NCBI RefSeq assembly: GCF_001748385.1 | Contig: NZ_BCLI01000007.1 | Location: 17,043-81,042, forward strand | Length of the DNA: 64,000 nt | Direction: 5' to 3' | Origin: Vulcanisaeta thermophila | GTDB taxonomy: Archaea > Thermoproteota > Thermoprotei > Thermoproteales > Thermocladiaceae | Shown: in pieces, positions 9,800-19,819 of the stretch | Position numbering within the stretch: position 1 is the first letter of the stretch | How the letters are laid out: each line of letters opens with the position of its first letter | Notes under the pieces: generated by a model | Told to the model about the DNA's origin: nothing | The model's input: only the letters and a program-made list of their open reading frames with translations | Database searches by the model: none | Made by a program: the position numbers and the translations under genes

Positions 9800-10579
9800 A
9801 TGCAGAGTAATGAATTGAGTATGAGCCTTGTGGTTAGTCCCCGTGTGGAGTTGGTGTTTACCTGGGGTAGTGAGGAGTTGGTTGCTGCGATGAGTGATGT
9901 GGTTTATAGGGCGTACTCAGTGAGTGACGCCCTGGGTAGGGTTAGGAGTGAGCCCAGCATCGTGGTTAGGAGGATAACGAAGTTCCTGAGTGATGGGCAT
10001 CACAGTGTGTTGGAGTTCATGGGTGCGTCATGGCTTGTTGAGGGTAGTAGGGCGTTTACTCACGAGCTCATTAGGCACCGCGTGGCGAGTTACTGGCAGG
10101 AGAGCCAGAGGTACGTGGACTACGCAAGGGGTCAGCTACGCTTCGTGGTGCCGCCAAGCCTCGGCATTGAGGGCTTCCTGAGGCAAGCCATTAATGAGTA
10201 CGTTAGGGTTAGGGGTTCGGCGCCTCCTGAGGATGCTAGGTACGTGTTGCCGAACGCCATGGCTAGTAGGGTTTGGGTTCAGATGAATGCTAGGGAGTTC
10301 TACCTGAACTTCATACCACTGAGGACTGGTTTGGGTGCGTTTCATGAGATTAGGCTCATTGCGTGGCTCATGTTCGCATCCCTAGCCAACACATTCCCAG
10401 TAATAACCAGGTGGGTCTGGGACAACCTACCAAGACTACACCCAGACTACTGCAGGGGGATTGACAAACTAGCCCAGAAATACGGCACGAGGGACTGCAG
10501 GATAGTAAGCATAAAGGACGCATTCGAAAAATGGCAAATAAACATACCAGAAATACTACAAAGACTAATGAGTGGTTGA
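9800..10579 (+). CDS. thyX: Flavin-dependent thymidylate synthase ThyX
   Basis: 259 residues. The ThyX signature RHRVASYWQES is at residues 92-102 (RHR-x7-S), and SDGHHSVLEFM precedes it. The enzyme methylates dUMP to dTMP using methylene-tetrahydrofolate (or an archaeal analogue), FAD and NADPH. The start is ATG 9800, with an in-frame ATG at residue 8. Codon choice flips abruptly near base 10375, from G/T-rich to A/C-rich, without affecting the protein. Confidence 0.92.
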   Translation: MQSNELSMSLVVSPRVELVFTWGSEELVAAMSDVVYRAYSVSDALGRVRSEPSIVVRRITKFLSDGHHSVLEFMGASWLVEGSRAFTHELIRHRVASYWQESQRYVDYARGQLRFVVPPSLGIEGFLRQAINEYVRVRGSAPPEDARYVLPNAMASRVWVQMNAREFYLNFIPLRTGLGAFHEIRLIAWLMFASLANTFPVITRWVWDNLPRLHPDYCRGIDKLAQKYGTRDCRIVSIKDAFEKWQINIPEILQRLMSG

Positions 10580-10637
10580 TGCCAGGGAATCCCTGGTAAA
10601 AAGCCATTTAAGAAGCCTCCCTGGTACTCACTGGTTA

Positions 10638-11651
10638 ATGAGGAAGGCTAGGGTTCGCTTCATTGATTGGGATGTGGAGTTCATTGATAGGGATCTGGGC
10701 ATTAAGCAGGTTGAGGAGTTAGCCGAGAGGGGTACCTACCCTGTGCACGTAATCTACGGGCCCGAAGGGTGCGGTAAGACGGCCTTCCTTAAACAAGCCA
10801 CTGAGATATTGAGGGAGCATGGCTACTCCGTGGTCCACGTAAACCCAATGGAGGGTGGTGAGGGACGCCTTGGCATCACCGATGAGTTGAGGGAGTTATT
10901 GAAGGATACCTTGGCAATCACACCCCTGGCCCCCGCATCGGCATTGATAGACATGGCCGTTAGGATCCTCTACGAGGCCCTAAGGAGGAGGCTTACAAGG
11001 AGGATAGCCCTATTAGCGGATGACGTGTTTCAGGCAGTTGGCCTGGACAGGGCTGAGTTGCTTGTTAAGGGTTTCCTAAACATGATAGAGCACCCCCAGG
11101 AGCCCTACGAGAGGATTGTCGTCCTGGTGGCCTCGAGCGAGGGCTTGACCAGGGAGAGGATTGGGAGGCATAGCTGGGCTGTCCTCCGTATGCTATGGAA
11201 TATGCCCATGGATGGTTTCAAGGAACTTTATGACCTAATACCAAACCCTAAACCACCTTTCGATTACGCCTGGAGGTGGACTGGCGGGAACCCGAGGTAC
11301 CTAGGGCAGCTGTACAGGGCTGGTTGGGATGTTAACCATGTAATAAATAGAATTATTAAGTATAAGGAGTTAGATGTGGCAATACGGTCACTGAGCCAGG
11401 GGCAACGGCAATTGCTGGCTAGGGCTGTGGAGGATCCGGATGTGTTGTATGCGGAGGTGAGGGAGGCTCAGCCGTTGATTGACTGGCTAATGGAGAGGAA
11501 CTTGGTGATTAGGGTATGGGATAGGAACCTTGACTGGGTGGACACACCACCACCTGAGAAGGACCTGGAATTGGGGATTGGTAGGGATTTTGCGTGGCAG
11601 ACGCCAATTCATAGGGAGGCGGTTAAGAGGGTGTTGGGCATCCTCACGTAG
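10638..11651 (+). CDS. Archaeal AAA-type ATPase (Arch_ATPase family)
   Basis: 337 residues from ATG 10638, about 30 bases after a TATA-like CATTTAAGAAG; the frame continues upstream into the thyX end but that part is unlikely to be translated. Walker A is GPEGCGKT near residue 42, Walker B-like RRIALLADDV near residue 124. Further motifs are VLRMLWNMPMDGF and WRWTGGNPRYLG, followed by a winged-helix-like tail. The family is abundant and often strain-specific in crenarchaea, with unclear roles. A short decayed relative lies at 16606-16866. Confidence 0.8.
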   Translation: MRKARVRFIDWDVEFIDRDLGIKQVEELAERGTYPVHVIYGPEGCGKTAFLKQATEILREHGYSVVHVNPMEGGEGRLGITDELRELLKDTLAITPLAPASALIDMAVRILYEALRRRLTRRIALLADDVFQAVGLDRAELLVKGFLNMIEHPQEPYERIVVLVASSEGLTRERIGRHSWAVLRMLWNMPMDGFKELYDLIPNPKPPFDYAWRWTGGNPRYLGQLYRAGWDVNHVINRIIKYKELDVAIRSLSQGQRQLLARAVEDPDVLYAEVREAQPLIDWLMERNLVIRVWDRNLDWVDTPPPEKDLELGIGRDFAWQTPIHREAVKRVLGILT

Positions 11652-11745
11652 GGAAGCATTTTTCAAAGCGTCTAATTAAGTGTTGGTGATGATGAGGGCC
11701 GGCATAGCGTACTCATGAAGAGCATCTATTAACTAAGCAAGCCAA

Positions 11746-13203
11746 TCACTGAGACACGAAGTGCCTAACCAGGGGCCTCAGTACCCTTGGCACCTGGTCC
11801 AGGATGTTGGGTAGTGGCTTCTTAATGTAGAGTATGCCCAGGGACACCATCAACGTCAGTACCTGCGCCAGGGGCCAGGTGAGTGGGTGAGCCGTGATCA
11901 CCGTGACTAGCGAGGAGGCCATGGCCAGGGCCACCAGGGCCGCGCTGGGCCATAGGCCCACTGGGTCCCACCTCTCCCTGAACCAGAAGGCCAGTGCCGT
12001 GACCGTGAAGACCGCGTAGTAAGCGGGGATCAGGGCCAGGGGGCCCCACCAACCCAGCGCCGCGTAAAGTCCAAGGCCCACGGCCAAACCCAGCGTGTTC
12101 GCAGTCACCGCATACCAACCATTACCGATTACCCAATAGTACGATGTTAACACCGAGGTTAGGACCGCCATTGGTGCCGAGCCCATGAGCATGGATGCGT
12201 AAGGTATGGACCCCACATAATCACCATTCACAATTCCAATCCTAGGGAGCACGGGGAGTGCCAGGATAACCAACTGCGTGGCCACTGAGGCGGTTATTAG
12301 GGAGGAAATTGCGTATTTACCCATGATACCCCTGGTATTAACCCCAAGCCCAAGCCCCTGAGAGACCCTACTACCTAGCACGGTTCCCACGGCGCCCCCA
12401 AACGCCGTTATGGCATTGACCATGACCAGGGCCAGCCCCAGCACCGCCGTGGGCTTAGGCCCAAGGAACCTGTAGATGAGGTACGTGAATAGGCTCAATG
12501 TCAAAGTGCCCATGTAACCGAGGATCCAGGACTGAAGGCCAAAATTAAGGTAGCGCCTAAACCCCGTACTAAGTATGCCGAGGCCCTTCGCGGGGTTTGG
12601 CACGGACCTAACACTCCCCATGTAGTAGGTGAATTGCACAAGGGAGCTCAGTAATGTGGATAGAGCCAGAGCATAGACGTTGCGCAAGGCCACTATGAGG
12701 ATTACCTGCGAGGCCCTGAGGACCAGCGTGGATAGGGTGCCACCCACACCCAGTGTAACAACCCTACCACTAAACCATAGGTAGAGGCCCAGGGCCCCCG
12801 CAACTGCCTGGAATGCGAAGGCGATTATGTATATGTAGACAATGCCCAGGAACCAACCAGGAATACCACTACCCAGGTAAAGGGGCATGGCTAGGACCAG
12901 GGCTATCGCGTACACGGCAGTCATAACCAGTGAGAGTAGGACTATGGCAGCGAAGAATTGATCCACAGCCTCACCCCTGGCAAACCTAATACCGGCCTCC
13001 CTGGCAATGGCGCTGTTAATGCCCGGTATTGGTATGGTAAAGCCCAGTATGTTTACAATGGCAAGGAGAGCATTGTAATAACCGTATTCCTGAACCGGTA
13101 TGAACTTGGTGAGGACTACTACGTAAACAACAGCCAACGCGTAATTAACGACCGTAGGCATGTAATTGAACAACACACCAAACAGCGAAGACTCCCTACG
13201 CAC
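11746..13203 (-). CDS. Polysaccharide flippase-like membrane protein (MOP superfamily)
   Basis: About 485 residues from GTG 13203, chosen because an upstream start would overlap the preceding gene by 70 bases. It has about 12-14 membrane segments, with an opening (FNYMPTVVNYALAVVYVVVLTKFIPVQEYGYYN) typical of Wzx/RfbX-like lipid-linked oligosaccharide flippases. It sits 20 bases after the DUF2079 gene, probably in one transcript. The likely role is moving lipid-linked glycans across the membrane for surface glycan or S-layer glycoprotein assembly. Confidence 0.8.
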   Translation of the reverse strand: MRRESSLFGVLFNYMPTVVNYALAVVYVVVLTKFIPVQEYGYYNALLAIVNILGFTIPIPGINSAIAREAGIRFARGEAVDQFFAAIVLLSLVMTAVYAIALVLAMPLYLGSGIPGWFLGIVYIYIIAFAFQAVAGALGLYLWFSGRVVTLGVGGTLSTLVLRASQVILIVALRNVYALALSTLLSSLVQFTYYMGSVRSVPNPAKGLGILSTGFRRYLNFGLQSWILGYMGTLTLSLFTYLIYRFLGPKPTAVLGLALVMVNAITAFGGAVGTVLGSRVSQGLGLGVNTRGIMGKYAISSLITASVATQLVILALPVLPRIGIVNGDYVGSIPYASMLMGSAPMAVLTSVLTSYYWVIGNGWYAVTANTLGLAVGLGLYAALGWWGPLALIPAYYAVFTVTALAFWFRERWDPVGLWPSAALVALAMASSLVTVITAHPLTWPLAQVLTLMVSLGILYIKKPLPNILDQVPRVLRPLVRHFVSQ

Positions 13204-13222
13204 AGGAACAACACCCCCGTGA

Positions 13223-15319
13223 TTATTTAAGTATTGCCATATCAATCCCCACGACCCTAACCCCCTCGAAGTAAAGCCCAGTAACCCCAGTGACATTGAC
13301 GCAACTAATCATTAATGTAGCCGGCTCGTTAAGGTCAACGGTCATGTTGAGCCCAACCCAAGCCATGGGCCTTGGGAAGTCGCTGCAGGACACGGGCAGT
13401 ACTGCGTATGTCTCATTGCCCAGGGGGTTGGTTACCCTGAGCATTGCCACAACGCCGGTGCATGGCCCCGATATGGCCATGTAAATTGTGATGTTGTAAA
13501 CACCCTGGAGCATTGCGAGGTAGTACGGGCCCAGGAAGAAGGTGCCGTTATACCCAGGTAACCAGTGGTAAACCGTGGATCCACGGTAATTGACAGCCAC
13601 GGCACCGAAACTGGGGCCCAGTAGGAATGATGTGGCGGGTATAAACACATCAATGGGTTCCTGAAGCACGGGGTCGCCATCGTAGCCTAGCTTGAATAGG
13701 TAGAGGTTGGGGCCGGTGGCCATTAACCCATAGCCCTGCTCCATGGCTTTATCCAGGGCAGCGTAGGCGCCCGGTGATGGTATGCTTATGAGTATGTACG
13801 TGGCGTTTATCCCCATCACGTACCCCGTGTAGTTGGGTATTGTCTTGGGTATTACGTAGGCATCGATCCTATTGGCCAGGTGTGGGAACACATTGGTTGT
13901 GGTTAGTACGGAGGCGTTCCTGGGTATTAGGCTTAGCACCTGGTACAAGTACCTAACCGTGGGGTTGTTCAGGTAGTTAATGTACAGGTACAGGTTGGGG
14001 TTGGCCAGGGGGCTTAGGGCTGAGTAGAGTAGGAAGAGGATTATTGTTAATGCTAGGGATGCCAACGCCACGAAGTAACCACGCCTCCTTAGCCTAGCCA
14101 GGGCGAATGCGTAGGCGGTGAATAACTGGGGTAGGAAGTAAAGTGGGTATTGGAAGTTGAGGAGGAAATAGGCGGTGTAATTGGACATTATGGAGAAGGC
14201 GATGTATGGTATGGCGGGCAGGAGCCAAAGTGGGGATAGGATTGATGGGGCCAGGGGGAGTGATGTCTCGAGGTAGTAATCAACCTTAACCCAGAAATCA
14301 CTAAGTAGGTAGTACCTAACCATGAAAGGCTTCTCAAGGGCGTAATGAACAAAGCCCAGGGGGTTACCCGAGTAACCCGCTATGGTCAGTGGATTATAAA
14401 CGGACAGGGACTCCTTGTACTCATTGAGTGAGTGCATGGCCATGGGTATGGTTGTGAAGAATACCGCGGTGATTAGGATGAAGGTGAGGGGCACGGTGAG
14501 CAACACCCTGCGGTTCCCCACGGACCTGGCGATGTGGTATGTAATGGGTATTGCCATCATCATGGCTATGATGGGCATGTACTCAATGATGGAGAGTAGC
14601 AACACCGTGAAGGCCAGGAACCTGACCCAATCCCTCCTAACCAGGTAAAGAATCACTAGGAAGTACAGCATGGGTATGAAGGCCTCGACGTGGAAGTCGA
14701 AGTAGATGGGGCTGATGATGCCTGGGTTCAGTAGGTATGATAGTGAGAGGAGTAGGGCCGTTCTATCATCACCAACCAAATGCCTCACAATGAGGTATAG
14801 GGGTAATGAGGCGCCGAAGATAAGCACTGACTGCGTAATGAATAGGGTCAGTGCGTGCGGGAATAGGTAGTAAATGGGGACCAGGGAGAATAGCACTGGG
14901 CTGAAGTGAACCCCTAGGAAACTCCCCGAGGGGTCCATGTACAACTCAACCGTGTAGTAAAACAACCTGTGGTAATAGGCCGTGGTGTATAGAGACTGCA
15001 TGAAAATCCCAAGATCCCAGGCATAGGCATTGAAGGTGAGGTACTTAACATAAGATAGCGATGCGGAGAGGGCAATGAGTATTGAGGCCAGGATTACGAG
15101 GACCCTGAAGTGGGTATTGGACCTTAACTCCCTGATGATGAACCTCACGGCATTAGTAATTACCAATAAGAGCCCCGTCATGAACATTAGCGAGAGCGTG
15201 AGGGCCCACTGCCTATACTCATTAAGTGGCATGTTTGTGAGGTATGCCAGGAACCACATGGGGTAGAATGATAGGAGTAATGCCAGCCCCACCGTGTTCA
15301 TGGCTCTTTTCAATTCCAC
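13223..15319 (-). CDS. DUF2079 multi-spanning membrane protein
   Basis: About 698 residues from GTG 15319; a TTG at 15361 would add 14, but the TATA-like TATTTAAC near 15347 overlaps that start. The signature is AWDLGIFMQSLYTTAYYH, then FLGVHFSPVLFSLVPIYYLFPHALTL, as in the DUF2079 family, which is thought related to GT-C glycosyltransferases. About 11 membrane segments precede a roughly 270-residue outer domain. It is followed by the flippase, which supports a surface-glycan role. A paralogue lies at 17216-19819. Confidence 0.8.
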   Translation of the reverse strand: MELKRAMNTVGLALLLSFYPMWFLAYLTNMPLNEYRQWALTLSLMFMTGLLLVITNAVRFIIRELRSNTHFRVLVILASILIALSASLSYVKYLTFNAYAWDLGIFMQSLYTTAYYHRLFYYTVELYMDPSGSFLGVHFSPVLFSLVPIYYLFPHALTLFITQSVLIFGASLPLYLIVRHLVGDDRTALLLSLSYLLNPGIISPIYFDFHVEAFIPMLYFLVILYLVRRDWVRFLAFTVLLLSIIEYMPIIAMMMAIPITYHIARSVGNRRVLLTVPLTFILITAVFFTTIPMAMHSLNEYKESLSVYNPLTIAGYSGNPLGFVHYALEKPFMVRYYLLSDFWVKVDYYLETSLPLAPSILSPLWLLPAIPYIAFSIMSNYTAYFLLNFQYPLYFLPQLFTAYAFALARLRRRGYFVALASLALTIILFLLYSALSPLANPNLYLYINYLNNPTVRYLYQVLSLIPRNASVLTTTNVFPHLANRIDAYVIPKTIPNYTGYVMGINATYILISIPSPGAYAALDKAMEQGYGLMATGPNLYLFKLGYDGDPVLQEPIDVFIPATSFLLGPSFGAVAVNYRGSTVYHWLPGYNGTFFLGPYYLAMLQGVYNITIYMAISGPCTGVVAMLRVTNPLGNETYAVLPVSCSDFPRPMAWVGLNMTVDLNEPATLMISCVNVTGVTGLYFEGVRVVGIDMAILK

Positions 15320-15439
15320 ATAAACCCAGGAAGAAACGGGGGTTAAATACCTAACCCTCAATTAGCGGGGTGAACGGGGAATTGAGGGTGATCACGAACA
15401 ACACAAACACTTAAATCTCCACAAACCCAGGAGTCAACA

Positions 15440-16513
15440 ATGAGGGTCTGCATACTCGAGGAATTCACAAGAATGGGTGGCGGGCAGGTATATGCACTCC
15501 AGTTGTCCAGGGCATTGAGGGAGCTGGGGCATGGTGTTAGGTTCATAGTGGTTGGCAACGCGAGGGTTAGCCCCAATGAGGATTACACAGTGGTGAAGGC
15601 CAGGTTCAGGGCTTCGTACGACCCACCCTCACTGTTCATTGACTACCTAAGCTTTAGGAAGTTAATGAGGGAGTTAAACCACCACGTTGATAACTGCGAC
15701 CTGGTGATAAACAACCACCCAAACTTCATACCATTGAACCCAGGTGGTAGGGGCTTCATAGTGATGCACGGGCTATCCTTCGTGGACTTCATAATCGATG
15801 AGTGGGGTAACGTAAAGAACGAGGCACTCTTTTGGTTCCTCTCCAGGAATTACAGGCTCTATGATGGGGCCAATTACGTGTACAACTCCAGGTACACCAT
15901 GAACCTAGCAAGAAGGCTACTACCCAGGATGGGGATTAACGCGGGCAGGGAATACATACTAAGCCCACACTACACAGTGAACATAGAGAAAATCCCCGAG
16001 AAGGAGGACTACGTACTAACCCTGGGCAGGCTGGAGTGGAATAAGGGATTGAGGGAATTAATGCACATAGCCAGGGAAATCAGGAGGAGAATAATAGTGG
16101 CGGGCAAGACAGACGCCAGGGAATCCAAGGAGGTAATCAGGAGGCTAAGCACCATAAGCAATATAGAAGTGATGCCGGACGTAGATGAAAGAACAAAGGA
16201 GGAACTATACAAAGGGGCATCAATATACCTACACCTAAATAGGAAGGAGAACTTTGGAATAGCCGTGTTAGACGCCGTGGCCTCGGGAACAATACCCATA
16301 ACCCCAAGGTCAGGGGCTCCGTGGACTGACATACTCGAGGAGGGCAGGTACGGACTAGGGTACACGGGCATTGATGAAGTACCAAAATTAATAGAAAAAG
16401 CCGAGGAATTAATAAACAGGGAGGAGGTATTCAAATCAAGGATTAGGTACAGCCCAGGGAACTTCAGGGAGAGGCTAAGGGGCTTAATTAAGGATTTTGA
16501 GGAACCCTCCTGA
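15440..16513 (+). CDS. Glycosyltransferase, GT4-like
   Basis: 357 residues. The N-terminal acceptor domain has EEFTRMGGGQVYALQLSRAL; the C-terminal donor domain has DYVLTLGRLEWNKGLRELM and the EX7E region RKENFGIAVLDAVASGTIPI, typical of GT-B retaining family 4 enzymes. It transfers sugars from nucleotide or lipid donors in glycan assembly. A TATA-like ACTTAAATC at 15410-15418 precedes the ATG, and it is divergent from the DUF2079 gene. Confidence 0.87.
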   Translation: MRVCILEEFTRMGGGQVYALQLSRALRELGHGVRFIVVGNARVSPNEDYTVVKARFRASYDPPSLFIDYLSFRKLMRELNHHVDNCDLVINNHPNFIPLNPGGRGFIVMHGLSFVDFIIDEWGNVKNEALFWFLSRNYRLYDGANYVYNSRYTMNLARRLLPRMGINAGREYILSPHYTVNIEKIPEKEDYVLTLGRLEWNKGLRELMHIAREIRRRIIVAGKTDARESKEVIRRLSTISNIEVMPDVDERTKEELYKGASIYLHLNRKENFGIAVLDAVASGTIPITPRSGAPWTDILEEGRYGLGYTGIDEVPKLIEKAEELINREEVFKSRIRYSPGNFRERLRGLIKDFEEPS

Positions 16514-16517
16514 GGAT

Positions 16518-16613
16518 TTAAATCCACTCCTCAGGCTCAACACTGGCCCTAACCCTATCCTCATCACTCAACCTCCTATAAATCCTAATCAACTCGTTCA
16601 GGTAATCCTCCAT
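16518..16613 (-). CDS. Putative 31-residue small protein
   Basis: MEDYLNELIRIYRRLSDED opens a 31-residue helical, acidic frame. A TATA-like TTTTAATTTAAAG lies on this strand at about 16632-16644, 25 bases before the ATG, the exact leaderless spacing, which is why I keep this short frame. No family is recognised. It overlaps the upstream end of the decayed ATPase on the other strand. Confidence 0.35.
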   Translation of the reverse strand: MEDYLNELIRIYRRLSDEDRVRASVEPEEWI

Positions 16614-16866
16614 CCACAATAATGTATTAGGCTTTAAATTAAAACCCAACGTGCTAATCCTACTATGGAATCTACCAAAGAATGAATTCATAAGCATTAC
16701 CGAGGAGCTTGCCAGGACCACTGGGAGGCGCGAGGTGGATTTGGAATTAACCTGGCAATTAATGGGTGGCAATGTAAGGGCCCTGGAGGACTTGGCACTG
16801 GACTTTAACTGGAATATTAATGAGTGGATCGAGGCAATGATAATAAGGCAATTAAGAGAGCCCTAA
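16606..16866 (+). pseudogene. Remnant of an archaeal ATPase (middle/C-terminal part)
   Basis: The frame reads VLILLWNLPKNEF, then LTWQLMGGNVRALEDLALDF and NINEWIEAMI. These align with VLRMLWNMPMDGF, WRWTGGNPRYLGQLYRAGW and DVNHVINRII of the intact ATPase at 10638-11651. No Walker motifs or upstream domain remain, so this is a truncated, decaying copy. Confidence 0.65.
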
Positions 16867-16889
16867 TTGAGGAAAAGGAACAACTAAAC

Positions 16890-17090
16890 CTAGGGCTCCC
16901 TGGGTAATTCCGAGATTTCCATGCCCATCATGGTTATTATTATGTTTCGTTTGGTTAGGGGTTCCCTGCGCATTCTCGTGTTGCTCAGTAGTTTGTCTGG
17001 TGCTGCGTTGTCCTCGTTTCCCAGCTCGTTGAATAATTCATTCTCGTCACTTAGGTGGGGAAGTATACAGCATACCAAATACCAGCCCAT
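16890..17090 (-). CDS. 66-residue hypothetical protein or gene remnant
   Basis: From ATG 17090 the frame reads MGWYLVCCILPHLSDENELF and ends KRNIIITMMGMEISELPREP, with protein-like composition but no recognised family. A weak TATA-like GCTTAGTAATC lies about 30 bases upstream. In this stretch of decayed genes it may equally be the C-terminal end of a lost gene. Confidence 0.3.
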   Translation of the reverse strand: MGWYLVCCILPHLSDENELFNELGNEDNAAPDKLLSNTRMRREPLTKRNIIITMMGMEISELPREP

Positions 17091-17108
17091 TACTGGGCGT
17101 TGAGGACA

Positions 17109-17186
17109 ATGATTACTAAGCGAACAATAGGCATCGAGGCCAGGGACGTGGTAGAGACGATACACGCAACCGTGAGTAATACTTAA
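17109..17186 (+). pseudogene. Possible short gene remnant
   Basis: A 25-codon frame reads MITKRTIGIEARDVVETIHA and stops just at the TATA region of the next gene. No family is recognised. It is reported because it is the only coding-like signal in this 110-base spacer. Confidence 0.2.
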
Positions 17187-17215
17187 AATATGCGGTACCA
17201 TGGACAACATGTGCA

Positions 17216-19819
17216 ATGAATTCGCTTAGGCGCTATGGCGCATTCACTAGGATTGGTGTACTCGCCTCAATACCACTGCTTGCGCAATTCTACATAATAT
17301 GGTCCCTAGGCTACCTAAAAATAGAACCAAGCCTATACAACTACACAACACTACACCTGTCAGCAGCCCTATTCACCACGGGACTGCTACTGATGGTACT
17401 ACCATTGATAATTAGGCAGGTGAGGGAGGCAGTGAATGATAGGTACTACGCAACAACACTACTAATATACCTGGCAGTAACCTACGAACTAGCATACCTA
17501 GCCTCAGTACCACCATACTACAGCCTAAGCCTAGGCGCAAGCCTGGACACAGCCACGTACCTACAGTCCTTCGCCTCAATGACATACTACAGGAAATTCC
17601 TAGTGAGCTTCGTGGGCCCATTCTTCTCAGTACACGCATCACCAATACTCCTCCTCATATACCCAATATACCTAACATACCCATCAATACAATGGCTCAT
17701 GACAATACAGGTCATAATCCTAACACTACCCATGCCACTAATATACAAACTAGGCATGGAGTTATTCAGGGATAGCAAGTACGCACTAGCCACGGCACTA
17801 CTCTACGTACTATACCCATGGATAGCAACGGCGTACCAACCATTCGAGGTAGTCACCCTGGCAGGCACATTCATAACCATGACCCTGGCATCCATGTACA
17901 TACGGGACAAGAGGGCCTACTGGGCCTCAATAACCCTGGCCATGGCATCAATAGAGTACGCACCAATCTTCGGAATAGGGCTGGCAATCTACCAAGCAAC
18001 CATGAGGGAGTATAGGAAGTGGTCAATACCAACACTAGCCTATTCCACGGCCTGGCTAATAGCCGATTACTACCTAGTCATGTACTTTAGCAACGGAACC
18101 CACAACATATTCGCAAACCTCTACGGCTCAGCCCTAAGCGCATTACTAACGCAAATAACGGGAAAAATACTCCACTACCCAACATACAGCACAGCGCATG
18201 ATCCAGGGATCACCAAGTACCTAAGCGGCATAGCCCAGCAGGCCCTGGACCAACTAAACATAAAGATCCAGTATCTAATAATGACCCTGGGACCCCTTGC
18301 ATTCCTAAACCTACTGGAACCACAATCAATACTACTAATGCCCTGGCTAGCATCACTAATGACGAACTTCACACCATACTACACACCCTGGACCTACTAC
18401 ACAATACTAGTGGGCGCAGCGGCACTACCCAGCGCAATATGGACCCTAAGGAGGGTGAGCAACACCACGAGGAGGAGGGTATTCACGGCATTACTGGTCA
18501 TAAACACCGTGATGGCAATACTCATGGGACCACTAACACCAGCATCGGGGCTCTACTACGGCAATACAATACCCAACTGGTCAGCACCAACAACAAACCA
18601 ATACTACATGGCAATGATACAACTGGCCAATTACATACCCTGGAACGCCACAGTGGCAGTGCCAGCCACGGCAACCCCATGGTACTCAATAACCAGGTAC
18701 GGACCCATGGTACAATTCTTAGGGCCGACCCAGGACACGGAATACGTGGTATACTCACCACTGATACCCACAGGATACCCATACAGCACAGAGGGCAGTG
18801 AGTACAAACCATACATCTTCAACGACGGAGCATGGATACTAAGGGCAAACTACACAGGCCCCGTAAAGGTGATAGGGGGCTTCGAGTACAGGGGCACGTA
18901 CGTAATAAACCCAGTACTACCCATGGAGTACCAATACCCAATAGCCACGGTACCACCTACGGAGATAACAATAACCATAAACACAGAGGCGGAGACCCGG
19001 GGACTCATAACCACACTAAACACCACACTACTCAAGGAACAACTACAACAACCCCAGGGCATAGCCTGCGGAATGGAACCGGGCCCAGGCGAGGTACCAA
19101 TACCAGCGGGCACATACATAGCACAACCACTAACCATAAACAGAACAACCACAATAAAAACAATAACAATATTCACATCATACATAACAGGCCTAGCAAC
19201 AGCACAGTTGGCAATAACCACGAACCCCTTGATCACACAACAAGACACACTCTACAAATACACCTTCGGAACACCATGGTGGTGCCCACCCCACAGCTGG
19301 GCAACACCAATCACGGCAAACCCAGGAATCACACTAAAGCCAGGGACATACTACGTAATACTCACATTCCCAGTAACCGGACAAACAATATGCGAAGACA
19401 CACCAGGAATGCCGAAGGCGATACTCATAAACGCAACCACGGGCCAGGTAATAAAGCAGTTACCATGCACCCTGGGCATAGTAATAACAACAAACGAAAG
19501 CCAGGGCAAAGCCACAACACCAAGCATTACAGTGTCAATACTAAACAGGACAGAACAAATAAACAGCACCACAACAACAATTAAAGTAAGAGTAAACAGC
19601 ACAGAACCACTAACCCTAACAATAGTACCAAAAACCACACAAATAAATGAACAAATAACACTAAAAATAAACATAGAAACAGAAAAATTAAATAACAAAC
19701 CAGGAATACCCTGGTACACAATACCAACACTCGCCCTAACACCCACATACGCACTGACGGCACTAGCCGCAGCAATACACGTGGAGAAAATAAAAAGAAT
19801 CACCTACATCACGACTTAA
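17216..19819 (+). CDS. DUF2079 multi-spanning membrane protein with long outer domain
   Basis: 867 residues. Like its paralogue at 13223-15319 it has YYSLSLGASLDTATYLQSFA and FFSVHASPILLLIYPIYLTYPS, with about 11 membrane segments up to residue about 430. A roughly 400-residue outer domain rich in T, N and P follows, with many N-x-S/T sites, closing with one more membrane segment (IPTLALTPTYALTALAAAI) and a short basic tail. TATA ATACTTAAAATATG lies at 17181-17194. Codons are almost all A- or C-ending (ACA, CCA, ATA, CTA), unlike most of the window. Confidence 0.8.
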   Translation: MNSLRRYGAFTRIGVLASIPLLAQFYIIWSLGYLKIEPSLYNYTTLHLSAALFTTGLLLMVLPLIIRQVREAVNDRYYATTLLIYLAVTYELAYLASVPPYYSLSLGASLDTATYLQSFASMTYYRKFLVSFVGPFFSVHASPILLLIYPIYLTYPSIQWLMTIQVIILTLPMPLIYKLGMELFRDSKYALATALLYVLYPWIATAYQPFEVVTLAGTFITMTLASMYIRDKRAYWASITLAMASIEYAPIFGIGLAIYQATMREYRKWSIPTLAYSTAWLIADYYLVMYFSNGTHNIFANLYGSALSALLTQITGKILHYPTYSTAHDPGITKYLSGIAQQALDQLNIKIQYLIMTLGPLAFLNLLEPQSILLMPWLASLMTNFTPYYTPWTYYTILVGAAALPSAIWTLRRVSNTTRRRVFTALLVINTVMAILMGPLTPASGLYYGNTIPNWSAPTTNQYYMAMIQLANYIPWNATVAVPATATPWYSITRYGPMVQFLGPTQDTEYVVYSPLIPTGYPYSTEGSEYKPYIFNDGAWILRANYTGPVKVIGGFEYRGTYVINPVLPMEYQYPIATVPPTEITITINTEAETRGLITTLNTTLLKEQLQQPQGIACGMEPGPGEVPIPAGTYIAQPLTINRTTTIKTITIFTSYITGLATAQLAITTNPLITQQDTLYKYTFGTPWWCPPHSWATPITANPGITLKPGTYYVILTFPVTGQTICEDTPGMPKAILINATTGQVIKQLPCTLGIVITTNESQGKATTPSITVSILNRTEQINSTTTTIKVRVNSTEPLTLTIVPKTTQINEQITLKINIETEKLNNKPGIPWYTIPTLALTPTYALTALAAAIHVEKIKRITYITT

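Noticed and set aside
18832..19584. 250-codon open frame inside the DUF2079 gene, same strand
   Set aside because: It is T/H/N-rich nonsense produced by the plus strand being poor in G and T, hence poor in stop codons. The DUF2079 frame has membrane segments and family motifs.
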